A DNA stretch of 64,000 nt from JAVSMW01 sp032027005 (GCA_032027005.1 JAVSMW010000003.1:301399-365398); one strand, 5' to 3'; positions 24,181-33,179 are shown, numbered from the stretch's first letter. Numbers and translations: made by a program. Notes: generated by a model from the sequence alone, not told the origin.

Positions 24181-24405
24181 TGAACGGGAAACAGGACAGT
24201 GTTAAAGGCTAGACAATAATTTTATGTTATGTAAAATAAGCCGATATGTCTAAAATCTCAGTAAAGCCACAAAAAAGAGCCGTCCAGTAAAATTATGATA
24301 CTGTGCGGCTCTCTTAATGCGGTTTTCGTTTAATTTCGCAACCTTGGTAAACATAACCATTATATGCAACAATAATGTAATATTGTTGCATTTATATTCA
24401 GCCCC
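24181..24405. repeat. Degenerate element R1, copy 1
   Basis: Begins GAACGGGAAACAGGACA and includes ATAATTTTATGTTATGTAA, a hairpin AGAGCCG...CGGCTCT and an AT-rich dyad of GCAACAATA / TATTGTTGC. The same blocks in the same order recur at 28306-28625, interrupted there by extra sequence. Probably the 3' non-coding part of an insertion sequence. Confidence 0.6.
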
Positions 24406-24483
24406 AATTTTATATTACCAACACTTAAATGTCAACATATAGGTTATTTTGTCTAAATAAAAAGAAACCTGACGAAAAATTCT

Positions 24484-24713
24484 TTACAGTTGAACAATAG
24501 AGTACAGTTCGTCTTTTTGATCTTGGTTAAGATACTCTCTAAATTGCCACTTCTCATTAAAAATATCTTTCGCCTTAATAGGTATGATATCGCTTATTCT
24601 TAGGCCGGTATTAATACCAAATTTAAAAATCAACGCATATTTAGGATCACACCCATTCAAATATTGATAAAGCTGCTTAATCTTCGCTTTTCTCTAATCG
24701 GCTCAACTGTCAT
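24484..24713 (-). pseudogene. Tyrosine recombinase (integrase) fragment, frameshifted
   Basis: Translated on the minus strand: MTVEPIREKR, a frame change near 24675, then KIKQLYQYLNG, ALIFKFGINTGLRISDII and PIKAKDIFN. TGLRISDI is the first catalytic-Arg box of phage-type integrases. The remaining catalytic half is missing. Confidence 0.75.
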
Positions 24714-25149
24714 ATAATCATGTGCCCTTCCTAATGTATCTTTTCTGCATAATATTATATAAAAAAGACAAAGTAATTTATACAAGAATATTACGTTTTC
24801 TGAAAAATACTAGATTAAAAATCCTTATATAATTGAATTTCTTTAATATTCATATTGCAACATTTTTACATTATTGTTACATATTCAATGCAGTTTATGA
24901 GAATAATTTTAGCACTATGTTGAGCATCCTGCGGGAAGATAAGTTGTTTTGGCTTAGCACACCAAGCACCCATAAGTTGGCACATCATTATATAAAGCCT
25001 GGGATAGTCCTAGCGGCAGGTATGAAACGGTCTTCCAAATTTAGCGGTGGAGCATGGTTTAGAGCAGGTTTTAGTTTTCCGCCCTTCATCATCGGACATC
25101 TCCACTTATGCCGTTTCTGGGAGTGGTCAAAATCATAATATTTCATCTC
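24714..25149. other. Gene-free AT-rich stretch
   Basis: An open frame at 24833-25138 has no recognisable protein features. No RNA gene was recognised. It may hold decayed mobile DNA, because it lies between an integrase relic and the MCP gene. Confidence 0.4.
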
Positions 25150-25224
25150 TTATCCGCGGGGCAAAGCCTTGTGCCTTCTGAGTCGAAGGAGGTGAACAAT
25201 GAGCTTTTTGCTAATTGCGGATAA
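25150..25224 (+). other. Stem-loop enclosing a strong ribosome site
   Basis: TTATCCGC (25150-25157) pairs with GCGGATAA (25217-25224). Inside are CCTTCTGAGTCGAAGG and GGCA...TGCC hairpins and the ribosome site AAGGAGGTGAACA of the 21-codon ORF. The outer stem closes within that ORF. Confidence 0.45.
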
Positions 25225-25264
25225 CTTGTTTGGGGGGGGATGTTTATTGAACCGGCGGAAGTAG
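25199..25264 (+). CDS. Possible 21-residue leader peptide upstream of the MCP gene
   Basis: ATG at 25199 follows a near-perfect AAGGAGGTGAAC. The peptide is MSFLLIADNLFGGGCLLNRR-K and ends 110 bp before the MCP start. The start lies inside the hairpin 25150-25224, so translation could be structure-dependent. No homologue was recognised, and it may be a relic of a longer gene. Confidence 0.35.
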   Translation: MSFLLIADNLFGGGCLLNRRK

Positions 25265-25374
25265 GTTATTTGAAGCACGTCTTGCTATAAAGCCAATCTA
25301 CACCAAATGATGTAAAGTTTTATGAAAAATTTAAAAGATGGCAATTGTGGAAAAGAGTTTATGGAGGCGATTTG

Positions 25375-27258
25375 GTGAAAATCAAAATAGGAACAAAATT
25401 AATTTTGAGTTTTCTGGTGGTTCTGATTTTTACGGGATTTATTGGTTTTTTCGGTTTGAATCAGGCAAGTAAGATAAATGATAATGCAAATGATGTTGCC
25501 AACAACTGGATGAGAAAGCAGCGCTTGTTGGGGGAAATGAATGGGGCTAACGGTGAATATCGCATTTACCTGCTCCAGTATATTTATGCAACAAACAGGG
25601 GAGATGTGGCTAGGGTTGCCGAATATGAGGAGAGGTTAGGTCCAGCCAAAAAGTCCTTTGATGACACAATGGCGGAAACTGAACAGTATGTAGTCTTCTC
25701 TGCGGAGGGAAAGAAATTGTTTGCTCAAATTAAGGAGGCCTGGAAGGAAGTTGGAGAAACGGACGGCAGGGTCATAGATCTGGTAAAAACAGGCCGGATC
25801 CAGGAGGCTATCGCACTAGTGAATGGAGAATCAAGGGACAAGTATAATGCGTCCAACGAAACGCTTAAGGACTTTATGGATTTTAATAAGAAGTGGGTTG
25901 ACCAGCTGAATATTGAAAATGAAGCAGCGTATAATGCAAATCGCATTACCAGTATCACGGTGATTTTATCTGCTTTGATTATAGGTTTCGGATTGGCGAT
26001 ATATATCTCCCGGGGTATTTCAAAACCCACCGCCCTTATTGCCGAGACAGCCATGAGAATTGCTGACGGAGACCTTACTGTGCAAGAACTGAAGGTCAAG
26101 TCCAGGGACGAAATCAGGGATATGGCGGATGCCTTCAACAGAATGTTGACAAACCTTAAAAACATGATTACCCAAATAAATGCTACGAGCCAATCGGTGG
26201 CAGCCACCAGTGAGGAGCTGTCTTCAAATTCTGAAGAGGCCTCAAAGGCAACCCAGCAGGTAGCCCAGACAATTGAACAGGTGGCCAAAGGCTCCAATAA
26301 TCAAGCTGCAAGTGTAACTGAAATCGTAAAGGCCATGGATCAGATGGACCAAGCTATCCAGCAGGTTGCTTCCGGTGCCGGAGAACAAAGCAAAAACGCC
26401 ATTACTACCACAGATAGGGTTAATGATATGGTTCATAAGATAGACATGATGGCTGATGGCATGAAGGAAGTCAAACAGGTAGCCGAGCAGAATGGTGAAG
26501 TGGCTGAAAACGGCGGCAAATCTGTAGAGAAAACCGTTAACGGTATGCTTAAAGTCAAGGAAGCTGTGTTTGATTCAGCAAAGAAGATTGCGGAACTGGG
26601 TGAACAATCTCAGAAGATAGGAGAAATCATTCAAGTTATTGACGATATTGCTGAACAGACCAATCTTTTAGCCTTAAATGCCGCGATAGAAGCAGCCCGG
26701 GCAGGAGAACACGGCAAGGGCTTTGCAGTTGTGGCAGATGAAGTCCGCAAGTTGGCTGAAAGGTCAGGAAAAGCGACAAAGGAAATAGCTGATCTAATCA
26801 CAAATATCCAGCGTGGCACCAAGGTTGCTGTAGAATCGATGGAGATAGGAACTAAAGAGGTGGAAGAAGGAGTGACTCTCGCTCGGGATGCAGGGTATTC
26901 CTTGAATGAGATTATTACCGGGGTTGAGAATACGAGAGAAAATGTCAATAGAATAATGGGAGTCATCAACGACATCCTAGCCGGCAGTCAAGAGGTTTCT
27001 GACGCAATCAATAATGTTGCGGCTATCACTGAAGAAAATACTGCAGCTACTGAAGAAATGGCTGCTTCGACCCAACAGGTTAATTCCGCAATACAGAATG
27101 TTGTTGTGGTATCGGAAGAAAATGCTTCTAGTGCAGAGGAGGTATCAGCTTCTACCGAGGAGCTTACTGCTTCAATCGAAGAAATCTCGGCGTCCTCGGA
27201 ACAATTGGCTAAAATGGCCCAGGAACTGAGTGATATGGTGTCCCAGTTTAGGGTATAG
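25375..27258 (+). CDS. Methyl-accepting chemotaxis protein
   Basis: The GTG at 25375 is chosen because GGAGG lies 8 bases upstream; an ATG-less frame extends ten codons more. Features in order are a membrane segment (residues 8-28), an extracellular four-helix-bundle domain (about 30-190), a second membrane segment (TVILSALIIGFGLAIYISRG), a HAMP domain with KPTALIAETAMRIADGDL, and the signalling domain with the hairpin tip IDDIAEQTNLLALNAAIEAA followed by GEHGKGFAVVADEVRKLAERS. Gln/Glu pairs typical of methylation sites flank it. It is followed after 12 bp by cheW. Confidence 0.95.
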   Translation: MKIKIGTKLILSFLVVLIFTGFIGFFGLNQASKINDNANDVANNWMRKQRLLGEMNGANGEYRIYLLQYIYATNRGDVARVAEYEERLGPAKKSFDDTMAETEQYVVFSAEGKKLFAQIKEAWKEVGETDGRVIDLVKTGRIQEAIALVNGESRDKYNASNETLKDFMDFNKKWVDQLNIENEAAYNANRITSITVILSALIIGFGLAIYISRGISKPTALIAETAMRIADGDLTVQELKVKSRDEIRDMADAFNRMLTNLKNMITQINATSQSVAATSEELSSNSEEASKATQQVAQTIEQVAKGSNNQAASVTEIVKAMDQMDQAIQQVASGAGEQSKNAITTTDRVNDMVHKIDMMADGMKEVKQVAEQNGEVAENGGKSVEKTVNGMLKVKEAVFDSAKKIAELGEQSQKIGEIIQVIDDIAEQTNLLALNAAIEAARAGEHGKGFAVVADEVRKLAERSGKATKEIADLITNIQRGTKVAVESMEIGTKEVEEGVTLARDAGYSLNEIITGVENTRENVNRIMGVINDILAGSQEVSDAINNVAAITEENTAATEEMAASTQQVNSAIQNVVVVSEENASSAEEVSASTEELTASIEEISASSEQLAKMAQELSDMVSQFRV

Positions 27259-27270
27259 GGGGGTAATTTA

Positions 27271-27720
27271 ATGGCATCAAATGAGAGACTGTACGTAATT
27301 TTTCGGCTTGGTGTTGAAGATTTTGGCTTAGAAATAAACAAGATTAAGGAAATCATTGTATTCCGGGAAACTACCAATGTCCCCGGTTCTGGTGAATTGA
27401 TTGAAGGAATCATAAACTTACGGGGGCAAGTGATCCCTATTTTCAACCTGCGCCGGAAATTTGCCCTTCCGATAGTGGAATACAGTCGAAATACCCGTAT
27501 GGTGGTGGTGGAAATCTCCGGACATACAGTGGGCATTGTAGTGGATGGAGTCTCTAAAGTCATGGTAATCACTGAGGACGTGATAGAAAAACCCTCTTCA
27601 CTTATAACGGCCAAAGTGGACTCGAATTATATCTCTGGGGTAGCCAAGCTTGGGGAAAAACTTGTAATTTTACTTAGCCTAGACAGAGTATTAAACATAG
27701 AGGCAACGGAAGCAGTCTAA
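27271..27720 (+). CDS. cheW: CheW-type chemotaxis coupling protein
   Basis: 149 residues of CheW fold: RLYVIFRLGVEDFGLEINKI, GIINLRGQVIPIFNLRRKF, MVVVEISGHTVGIVVDGVSKV and AKLGEKLVILLSLDRVL. It couples the receptor to CheA. GGGGGGTAATTT precedes the ATG, and the gene forms an operon with the MCP. No cheA is in the window. Confidence 0.95.
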   Translation: MASNERLYVIFRLGVEDFGLEINKIKEIIVFRETTNVPGSGELIEGIINLRGQVIPIFNLRRKFALPIVEYSRNTRMVVVEISGHTVGIVVDGVSKVMVITEDVIEKPSSLITAKVDSNYISGVAKLGEKLVILLSLDRVLNIEATEAV

Positions 27721-27861
27721 GAAAAATTTTTTATGGGCGTTCACCAAGGTTGCCGTTTTACCCTATAGAATATCAATCCCAAAATATTTATAATTATTTG
27801 AAAGTATTTCTAAAAAAATATGTAGTACCCTCTTTTTAAACAATAAAATGTGGGTGATATT

Positions 27862-27969
27862 ATGCATATTGATCCTGAAGAAATTGTTATTACGCCAAGC
27901 GGAAGCACACCGTTAATTGCCAGGATGTGTGATGAAATAAATTTAATCGGCATCATTGATTTGTCTTAG
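27862..27969 (+). pseudogene. DUF4277 (IS1634-type transposase) N-terminal fragment
   Basis: Encodes only MHIDPEEIVITPSGSTPLIA and RMCDEINLIG before a stop. This resembles the opening of IS1634-family transposases. The rest of the gene is absent. Confidence 0.6.
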
Positions 27970-28012
27970 AATTAGCAGTGCAGTCTGAAATGATTCTCCT
28001 GCTGCCGTGCCA

Positions 28013-28076
28013 CAAAAATGCTCCCCTCTCCGATAGCAGATTCAATTATTTAACCTGTCTACCCTGAGGGGAGCAC
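28013..28076. repeat. Hairpin repeat R2, copy 1
   Basis: AAAAATGCTCCCCTCTCCGA ... ACCCTGAGGGGAGCA pairs through GCTCCCCT/AGGGGAGC. A homologous copy lies at 29767-29832. The pair brackets the HD-GYP locus. Confidence 0.65.
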
Positions 28077-28139
28077 CATAATTTATAATGTACTCAGGTA
28101 GTTGGATACAAAATCCCAAAATTAAGATAAAATAGAAAC

Positions 28140-28300
28140 ATGACTACTAAACGAAAACATTGGATCCCAGAAGAAAAAGCTAAGATTGTACTAGAAATCT
28201 TCGAGAAGAAAGCACCTTGGCTGAGATCGCAAATAAATATGGTACAAGCCAACAATTAACCACTAGATGGAAGTTCGAGTTTCTCGCCAATATGACTACT
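28140..28300 (+). pseudogene. IS3-type transposase OrfA remnant, frameshifted
   Basis: Starts MTTKRKHWIPEEKAKIVLEI, then needs a frame change near 28205 to read LAEIANKYGTSQQLTTRW, the helix-turn-helix of IS3 OrfA. It breaks off after KFEFLANM. Confidence 0.65.
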
Positions 28301-28305
28301 ATAAT

Positions 28306-28625
28306 AAGAACGGGAAACAGGACAATGTAAAAGGCTTCCCAATAATTTTATGTTATGTAATAAACCCAATTCAATTTCAATAAATAGACAGAATCATAGA
28401 AATTTACTTATACCTTTTAATAAAAACCTTAAAAGATCTCCTCATAGCTAAAGCTCTTTGGAACCACCTGCATAGCAGGTGGTTTTCGCTTAGACAAAAA
28501 GAGCCGCAAAGGATGAATATAGTGCTATGCGGCTCTCCTTATGCAGTTTTCTATTAAATTCATATGCTTGGTAATCTTAACCACCAAATGCAACAATATT
28601 GAAANTTTCAATATTGTTACATAAT
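28306..28625. repeat. Degenerate element R1, copy 2, with internal hairpins
   Basis: GAACGGGAAACAGGACAATG, ATAATTTTATGTTATGTAA, AGAGCCG...GCGGCTCT and the GCAACAATATTG dyad match copy 1 at 24181. An extra block has the hairpin GAACCACCTGCATAGCAGGTGG near 28460. The terminal dyad has an N exactly at its centre (28605). Confidence 0.55.
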
Positions 28626-28654
28626 GCTTTCCGGTCACCCAGAAACATAAAATA

Positions 28655-28752
28655 ATAGCAATTGTAAAAGGCAAACCCACCGAAAGGTGGGGACGCAAAG
28701 CCGCAAGTCTAAAGCGAGTAAATGCTATGATGGTTGGGCTGCCAGTTGATAT
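28655..28752 (+). ncRNA. Cyclic di-GMP-I (GEMM) riboswitch
   Basis: GCAAACCCACC-GAAA-GGTGGGGACGCAAAGCC contains the GAAA tetraloop stem and the invariant ACGCAAAGCC. It is followed by a second stem and GGTTGGGCTGCC closing the aptamer. It lies about 180 bp upstream of an HD-GYP gene, with an intrinsic terminator between. Confidence 0.9.
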
Positions 28753-28818
28753 AAAGATATGAAATAAGGGATAGTAAAGTAAAAGGATTATTTAATCTCT
28801 TAAACCATATCTACTTTA

Positions 28819-28848
28819 GGTAGGCAGTCGAACACTGCTTACTTTTTT
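28819..28848 (+). terminator. Riboswitch-controlled terminator
   Basis: GTAGGCAGT-CGAAC-ACTGCTTAC followed by TTTTTTT. It is placed between the c-di-GMP aptamer and the HD-GYP gene. An alternative CTAC-TTTA-GGTAG hairpin overlaps its 5' arm and could compete. Confidence 0.8.
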
Positions 28849-28932
28849 TATGGGTAGATTTAGACTCAAAGTACACCAACAAAATGTCTATTGTGTAGGA
28901 TTAATCAGAGATAACTCGGGAAGGAGTTAAAA

Positions 28933-29742
28933 ATGTCGGGACATATCGCTAATGAAGACATTTATGACAGAAATGGAATATTACTGCTATCTAAAGGCCA
29001 GGAAATAACTGATGCTGTTATGGCAAAGTTGACAAAGCTGGGAAGCTATAGCCCAACAAAAGAGCAGGCTAATTTTACGGTCAAACAAAGTGTAACTTTC
29101 CCTACTTCTCAGTCATTAGGAGAAATAGTAAGTATTCGAGGCTATCGTGTTTCAAGGAACCCCAACAATATATTAAACACTATAGTTTTTGAGTCTAAAT
29201 CGAAGCCTTGGTGGATATATGTAAATACACTTGGCAACTATATTGACTGGCTATACACACATTCCATTGATGTTGCTATCATTTCTTTGATGATAGCCGA
29301 AGAACTTGGATACACCGAAAAGGAATTGTGGAATTTGGGATTAGGTGCATTTCTGCATGATGTAGGAAAATTATTGATTCCTAAACCTATCCTACAAAAA
29401 CCTGGACCGCTGAATAACGCGGAAATGGCTTTTATGCGGCAGCATTGTGAAATAGGCATGAGTTCTCTTGAATCATTATCTCTTCCAAAAGAATGTACGG
29501 ATATCGTTTTGCAGCATCATGAGCGTCTTGATGGAAGCGGGTATCCAAATGGTTTAAAAGAAGATGAAATATGCCGCAGTGCCAAAATCGTGATGATTGC
29601 CGATGCTGTTGATGCGATTACCTCCGGCCGGCCTTACAAGCAAACACAGGATTTAGATGCGGCTATAAGGATCTTAAGAAGTGATGAAGAAAAATACACT
29701 GAGGAATTTATTTCTGTGTTGGAAAGATTACTGATCTTATAA
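28933..29742 (+). CDS. HD-GYP-domain c-di-GMP phosphodiesterase
   Basis: 269 residues with GGAAGGAG upstream. The N-terminal ~110 residues are a small unrecognised sensor-like region. The HD-GYP domain follows: HSIDVAIISLMIAEELG, FLHDVGKLLIPKPILQKPG, MRQHCEIG, HHERLDGSGYPNGLK and IADAVDAITSGRPYK. The HD pair and the HHExxxGxGYP loop are intact, so activity is expected. The product removes c-di-GMP, and the upstream aptamer senses c-di-GMP, which makes a feedback loop. Confidence 0.92.
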   Translation: MSGHIANEDIYDRNGILLLSKGQEITDAVMAKLTKLGSYSPTKEQANFTVKQSVTFPTSQSLGEIVSIRGYRVSRNPNNILNTIVFESKSKPWWIYVNTLGNYIDWLYTHSIDVAIISLMIAEELGYTEKELWNLGLGAFLHDVGKLLIPKPILQKPGPLNNAEMAFMRQHCEIGMSSLESLSLPKECTDIVLQHHERLDGSGYPNGLKEDEICRSAKIVMIADAVDAITSGRPYKQTQDLDAAIRILRSDEEKYTEEFISVLERLLIL

Positions 29743-29766
29743 TCACGCTATTATTAGTCTGGTAAC

Positions 29767-29832
29767 GAAAATGCTCCCCTTTTCGGTAGTAGGTCTAGAT
29801 TCTTTAACCCATCTACCCTAAAGGGGAGCGTT
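29767..29832. repeat. Hairpin repeat R2, copy 2
   Basis: AAAATGCTCCCCTTTTCGG ... CTACCCTAAAGGGGAGCG matches copy 1 at 28013 in order and spacing. In this position it may also terminate the HD-GYP transcript. Confidence 0.65.
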
Positions 29833-29865
29833 TCATTTTAGGCCAAATACGGCTTCATTTCGTTA

Positions 29866-31128
29866 CTATCCTGCATTATTTCCAAACACCGAAAGGTTTA
29901 ACAGTTCCATCAAATGTCGAATCCGGATATTAGGTTCATATTGGGTCAGACCTTCCGACAACCCGATGAAACAACTGGGGCAGGGTGTCGTGACATCTGT
30001 GGCTCCAGTGGTCTCAGCTTCCTTGAGTCTTTCTGCAGCCATCTTGGCCTGAATCTGGGGGAAGCCCATTTTAAGACCGCCGCCGAACCCGCAGCAGCGT
30101 GAATTTTGCCTGATTCGGTTCATTTCAGTCAATTCAATTCCCGGTATAGCACTGAGCACACTTCGGGGCGCGTCATAGATTTGGTTATGCCGGCCCAAAT
30201 GGCAGGGGTCGTGATATGTCACTTGCAAAGGGACGGGATGCACGGGCTTTAAGCGGCCTTCTTTGATCAGCATATCAAGATATTCGACGGCGTGATATAT
30301 TTTAAAGTTTAGTTTTTTGACTTTGGCATAGTCCTGATAAATAGTCTTGAAGCAGCCGGCGCAATTGGTCACTAATGTTTCGATGCCCAGGCTGTTCAAT
30401 ATATCAATATTTTCCTCGGCCATTTCTTCGAAGTCCAAATCGCCCATCCTGCGCAGTTTTCCCCGGCAGCAGTTCTCCTTGGGCCCCAGGATACCAAACT
30501 TAATACCGGCTTTGGCCATCAGGTTGGCAACCCACTGGGCCACCAAATTAATCTTTTCATTGTAGCTGGCTGTGCACCCAAGATAAAATAAAACCGGCTG
30601 AGGTGATTCTGTAATCAATGGCACATCCTGAAAAAGGGTCCCCTGGGATAGACCCCTGGCTACCCAGCTGCCGCGGTTCTCTCTGGGTTCTTTCAAGGGA
30701 TTATCATATTCTTTTAAGATTTTCAGGTATGCAACCTGATCCGGTGTCGGGCCCAAGCCTGCTTCTGCCAATACTTCTCTCAACGATTCCCACAGTTCAG
30801 GGGTGTCAATCCTGGCCGGGCAGACAAAATGACATTGCCCGCAAGCGGTACACTCATATAATGCGTCAATCAGATTGTCAACCTGTTCTTTGGTGAATCT
30901 GCTTTTCGAAAATAGTTTGGCTCTCAATCCGTTCTGGCTTTTCAGAAGAGATTTGACAGCTGCAATTTTATTTCGCGGAATTAATTCATCCCTCTTATCC
31001 ACTGCGTAAACCGGACACCAGTTCTTACACTCTCCGCACCGGGTACAGGCGTCAAGTTCCAAAAGCTGCCTTTTACTTAACCGGCCCAAAGGTAGTTTAA
31101 CATTATCAGCTGTTCCCATATAAGTCAC
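29866..31128 (-). CDS. HdrD/DsrK-like iron-sulfur protein with two CCG domains
   Basis: 420 residues. Two 4Fe-4S motifs (CTRCGECKNWCPVY, about 28-41, and CTACGQCHFVCPARI, about 93-107) precede two cysteine-rich CCG domains: LGCTASYNEK...ENCCRGKL...TNCAGCF and YHDPCHLGRH...SRCCGFGGG...TPCPSCF. CCG domains bind the noncubane cluster that reduces disulfides in heterodisulfide reductases. The start overlaps the NarI-like gene, so the pair forms a membrane redox complex passing quinone electrons to a thiol/disulfide or similar partner. It is the last gene of the tsoY operon. Confidence 0.88.
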   Translation of the reverse strand: MTYMGTADNVKLPLGRLSKRQLLELDACTRCGECKNWCPVYAVDKRDELIPRNKIAAVKSLLKSQNGLRAKLFSKSRFTKEQVDNLIDALYECTACGQCHFVCPARIDTPELWESLREVLAEAGLGPTPDQVAYLKILKEYDNPLKEPRENRGSWVARGLSQGTLFQDVPLITESPQPVLFYLGCTASYNEKINLVAQWVANLMAKAGIKFGILGPKENCCRGKLRRMGDLDFEEMAEENIDILNSLGIETLVTNCAGCFKTIYQDYAKVKKLNFKIYHAVEYLDMLIKEGRLKPVHPVPLQVTYHDPCHLGRHNQIYDAPRSVLSAIPGIELTEMNRIRQNSRCCGFGGGLKMGFPQIQAKMAAERLKEAETTGATDVTTPCPSCFIGLSEGLTQYEPNIRIRHLMELLNLSVFGNNAG

Positions 31129-31900
31129 CCCTCAGCCTTTCTTCAGATGCATTGATAACAATCTCTGTTGGAGCACTAAAAATATGCATAAGTTTACTGA
31201 ATGGAATATAAGCTATCAGTGCTGCGCTGAGCGTGCCATGAAGCGTCCACAGGCCTGTCATATACGGAGCCGGATTGTCAATGCCCCTGAACAGGCCGGC
31301 CAGAGTATTGGCTACAAAGGAATACTGAAACTCCGGACTTGCCGGGAGTGAAGCTATTCTCATGGCTTCCAGGGTAAAACCTGTTAATACAAGAATAATC
31401 AGTGTGTTCAAGGCGATTGTATCTGTCCAGATGGTTTCAACCTGTTCCGGACGAACAATATAACGTCTGATGAAGGCAGTCCCGGCGCCAATTAAAATCA
31501 TCAACCCGCCGGTATCCCCCACTAATTTATAATACATGCGCCCCTGTCCCGTAGTTAGGTACTCTGCCAAAGGTGACCCTGCGGGAATCACCGAGTCAAG
31601 CAGCACGGAAACAGCCGAAAGGCTCATCAGAGCTATAAATCCCCAAAAAATCAAGATGTGCATAAACCACCTGAGAGAGCTTTGTTGGAGCAGCTGCCTT
31701 TGAAACAGCACTTCTCTGAAAAACACTTTCACCATGGCCCCATAACTTTTCTCATTCCGTAATGAAACCACTTTACCCTTTAAATAAAAACTAATATTAT
31801 CAGCCATTCCAATGATAAATATGAGTAAACCAATGGATTGCACAATCCCGAAGTAAATCCATGGCTTGTAATAGACTATTTCCGTACCTAAAGCGCCCAC
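31106..31900 (-). CDS. NarI/DsrM-like cytochrome b membrane subunit
   Basis: 264 residues with five to six membrane segments (e.g. FGIVQSIGLLIFIIGMADNI, ILIFWGFIALMSLSAVSVLL, LIILVLTGFTLEAMRIA). Candidate haem ligands are His in WFMHILIFWG and LHGTLSAAL...KLMHIFSAP. Members exchange electrons with menaquinone. The gene is coupled to the HdrD-like gene by an overlapping end, and follows tsoY by 15 bp. Confidence 0.88.
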   Translation of the reverse strand: MGALGTEIVYYKPWIYFGIVQSIGLLIFIIGMADNISFYLKGKVVSLRNEKSYGAMVKVFFREVLFQRQLLQQSSLRWFMHILIFWGFIALMSLSAVSVLLDSVIPAGSPLAEYLTTGQGRMYYKLVGDTGGLMILIGAGTAFIRRYIVRPEQVETIWTDTIALNTLIILVLTGFTLEAMRIASLPASPEFQYSFVANTLAGLFRGIDNPAPYMTGLWTLHGTLSAALIAYIPFSKLMHIFSAPTEIVINASEERLRGDLYGNS

Positions 31901-31915
31901 TTGTATTCCCCCTTT

Positions 31916-33085
31916 TTAACCTCGCCTCTCAATTGCAGGTGAAGCCTTGAAATCACTACTTACTTGATGTGCCAGATAAAATTTATAGCAGATGAATAAA
32001 TATATTGCTATTGCTAAAAATATACTTACATAGTTTACAACACCAAGTACGGCATTTGGAAAATAATTCCCGTAAACATAAACCCCCAAAACTTGGGAGC
32101 CAACCATGCCTCAGACCATCGCCCATTGGGGGGCGGCAAATTCACTTTTGTAGAAAAACTTTTTAAAATAATCACTAATCAAATAAATTGTAAAAATACC
32201 CCAGCCAATAGCTATCACGTAAGAAAAATTGATTAAAAAGAATGATACAGCATTCATGTCTAATTTAAAATAAGTCTCGGCAAATATCGTTAGTTTATCA
32301 AGGCTGATGCCGTACAAACAGGAAATGGGAATCATTAAAAAGAAAGCCGGTTGAACGGGTTTTTGCGGTAATTCGGCGGATTTTAGCATTAGGAAAATGA
32401 GGTAACCAAGTTTTGCGAACAGCAGAAAAACGCCGAAACTTAGAGCAACCAGTGCACTGAAAGCTGCTATAGACGCTACCACCTTATTATGTGCCATGGA
32501 AGCTATCCCTGTTCCGGTCAGGTTGACCAGGCCGATGGCAAAGACATCAGTTAACCAGACAAAAGTTAGCTTGGTGGAATCAAGGGGTTTAGTTAACCAA
32601 ATTTTAAGAAATTTAAACTCATACTTAAACACGAAAACCCAAAGAAATCCGTAAAAGATGAGACCAGGTACCATCAGAGACTGCATATTTGATGATACTG
32701 TCGGGAGGAAGAACCCCAACGGGGCAAAAATAACATTGGCAGTCATAGACAGGGAAGCAAAAGGGATAAAAATACCCACGCCCTGTGTCGGCGGGCCATT
32801 TAACCAACCCTCATATTCATTTTTGTCAAAACACCACGATATAAAGCTTTTTAACAAAACAATGGTTGCAATAAAGTTAACGAGTATCAGAGCAGCCATA
32901 ATGCCAATGAGGGGCAGATAGAGAAAAGTTTGGCCTGTTGTTAATCTGTCCCACGGGATATCTGTCAGCTTGATCAGCCCTTTTCCATGGGGAACTGCAA
33001 ACTGCAGATAATTGAAAGCCATCAATGAGATTCCCCCTGCAGCCAGGGGCACCTGTAACTTAAATGGATTAAACTTCATACACAC
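31916..33085 (-). CDS. tsoY: TsoY-type membrane selenoprotein with in-frame UGA
   Basis: Two open frames, 32111-33085 and 31916-32107, lie in the same frame separated only by TGA GGC. Reading UGA as selenocysteine gives 389 residues with U at 325 (QWAMV-U-GMVGSQVLG). About nine to ten membrane segments are predicted, starting with NPFKLQVPLAAGGISLMAFN and ending YVSIFLAIAIYLFICYKFYL. A hairpin 11 nt after the UGA (CUCCCAA-GUU-UUGGGGG) is a good bSECIS. I recall the name TsoY family (seleno)protein for such sequences; the function is unknown. It heads an operon with NarI-like and HdrD-like subunits and has a candidate LysR-type site upstream. Confidence 0.85.
32083..32099 (-). promoter_or_regulatory. 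bSECIS-like hairpin in tsoY
   Basis: CUCCCAA-GUU-UUGGGGG on the minus strand, 7-bp stem beginning 11 nt after the UGA at 32113-32111. Confidence 0.7.
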
Positions 33086-33151
33086 TCCTCCTTTAGTAGT
33101 TAGGATTGACTATCCCTAAATGATTTGTCCTCATCTTACCACAAAGCTTGC

Positions 33152-33179
33152 TATAATTGAAATGCATAATTATCATATT
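33152..33179 (-). promoter_or_regulatory. Candidate LysR-family operator, tsoY promoter
   Basis: TATAATTGAAATGCATAATT-ATCATATT is shared with 39306, 41676 and 42383. It lies about 70 bp before tsoY, with TAAGAT as a possible -10 downstream. Confidence 0.65.

Noticed and set aside
24833..25138. Open frame of 101 codons
   Set aside because: No ribosome site, no domain-like pattern and low-complexity composition among mobile remnants.
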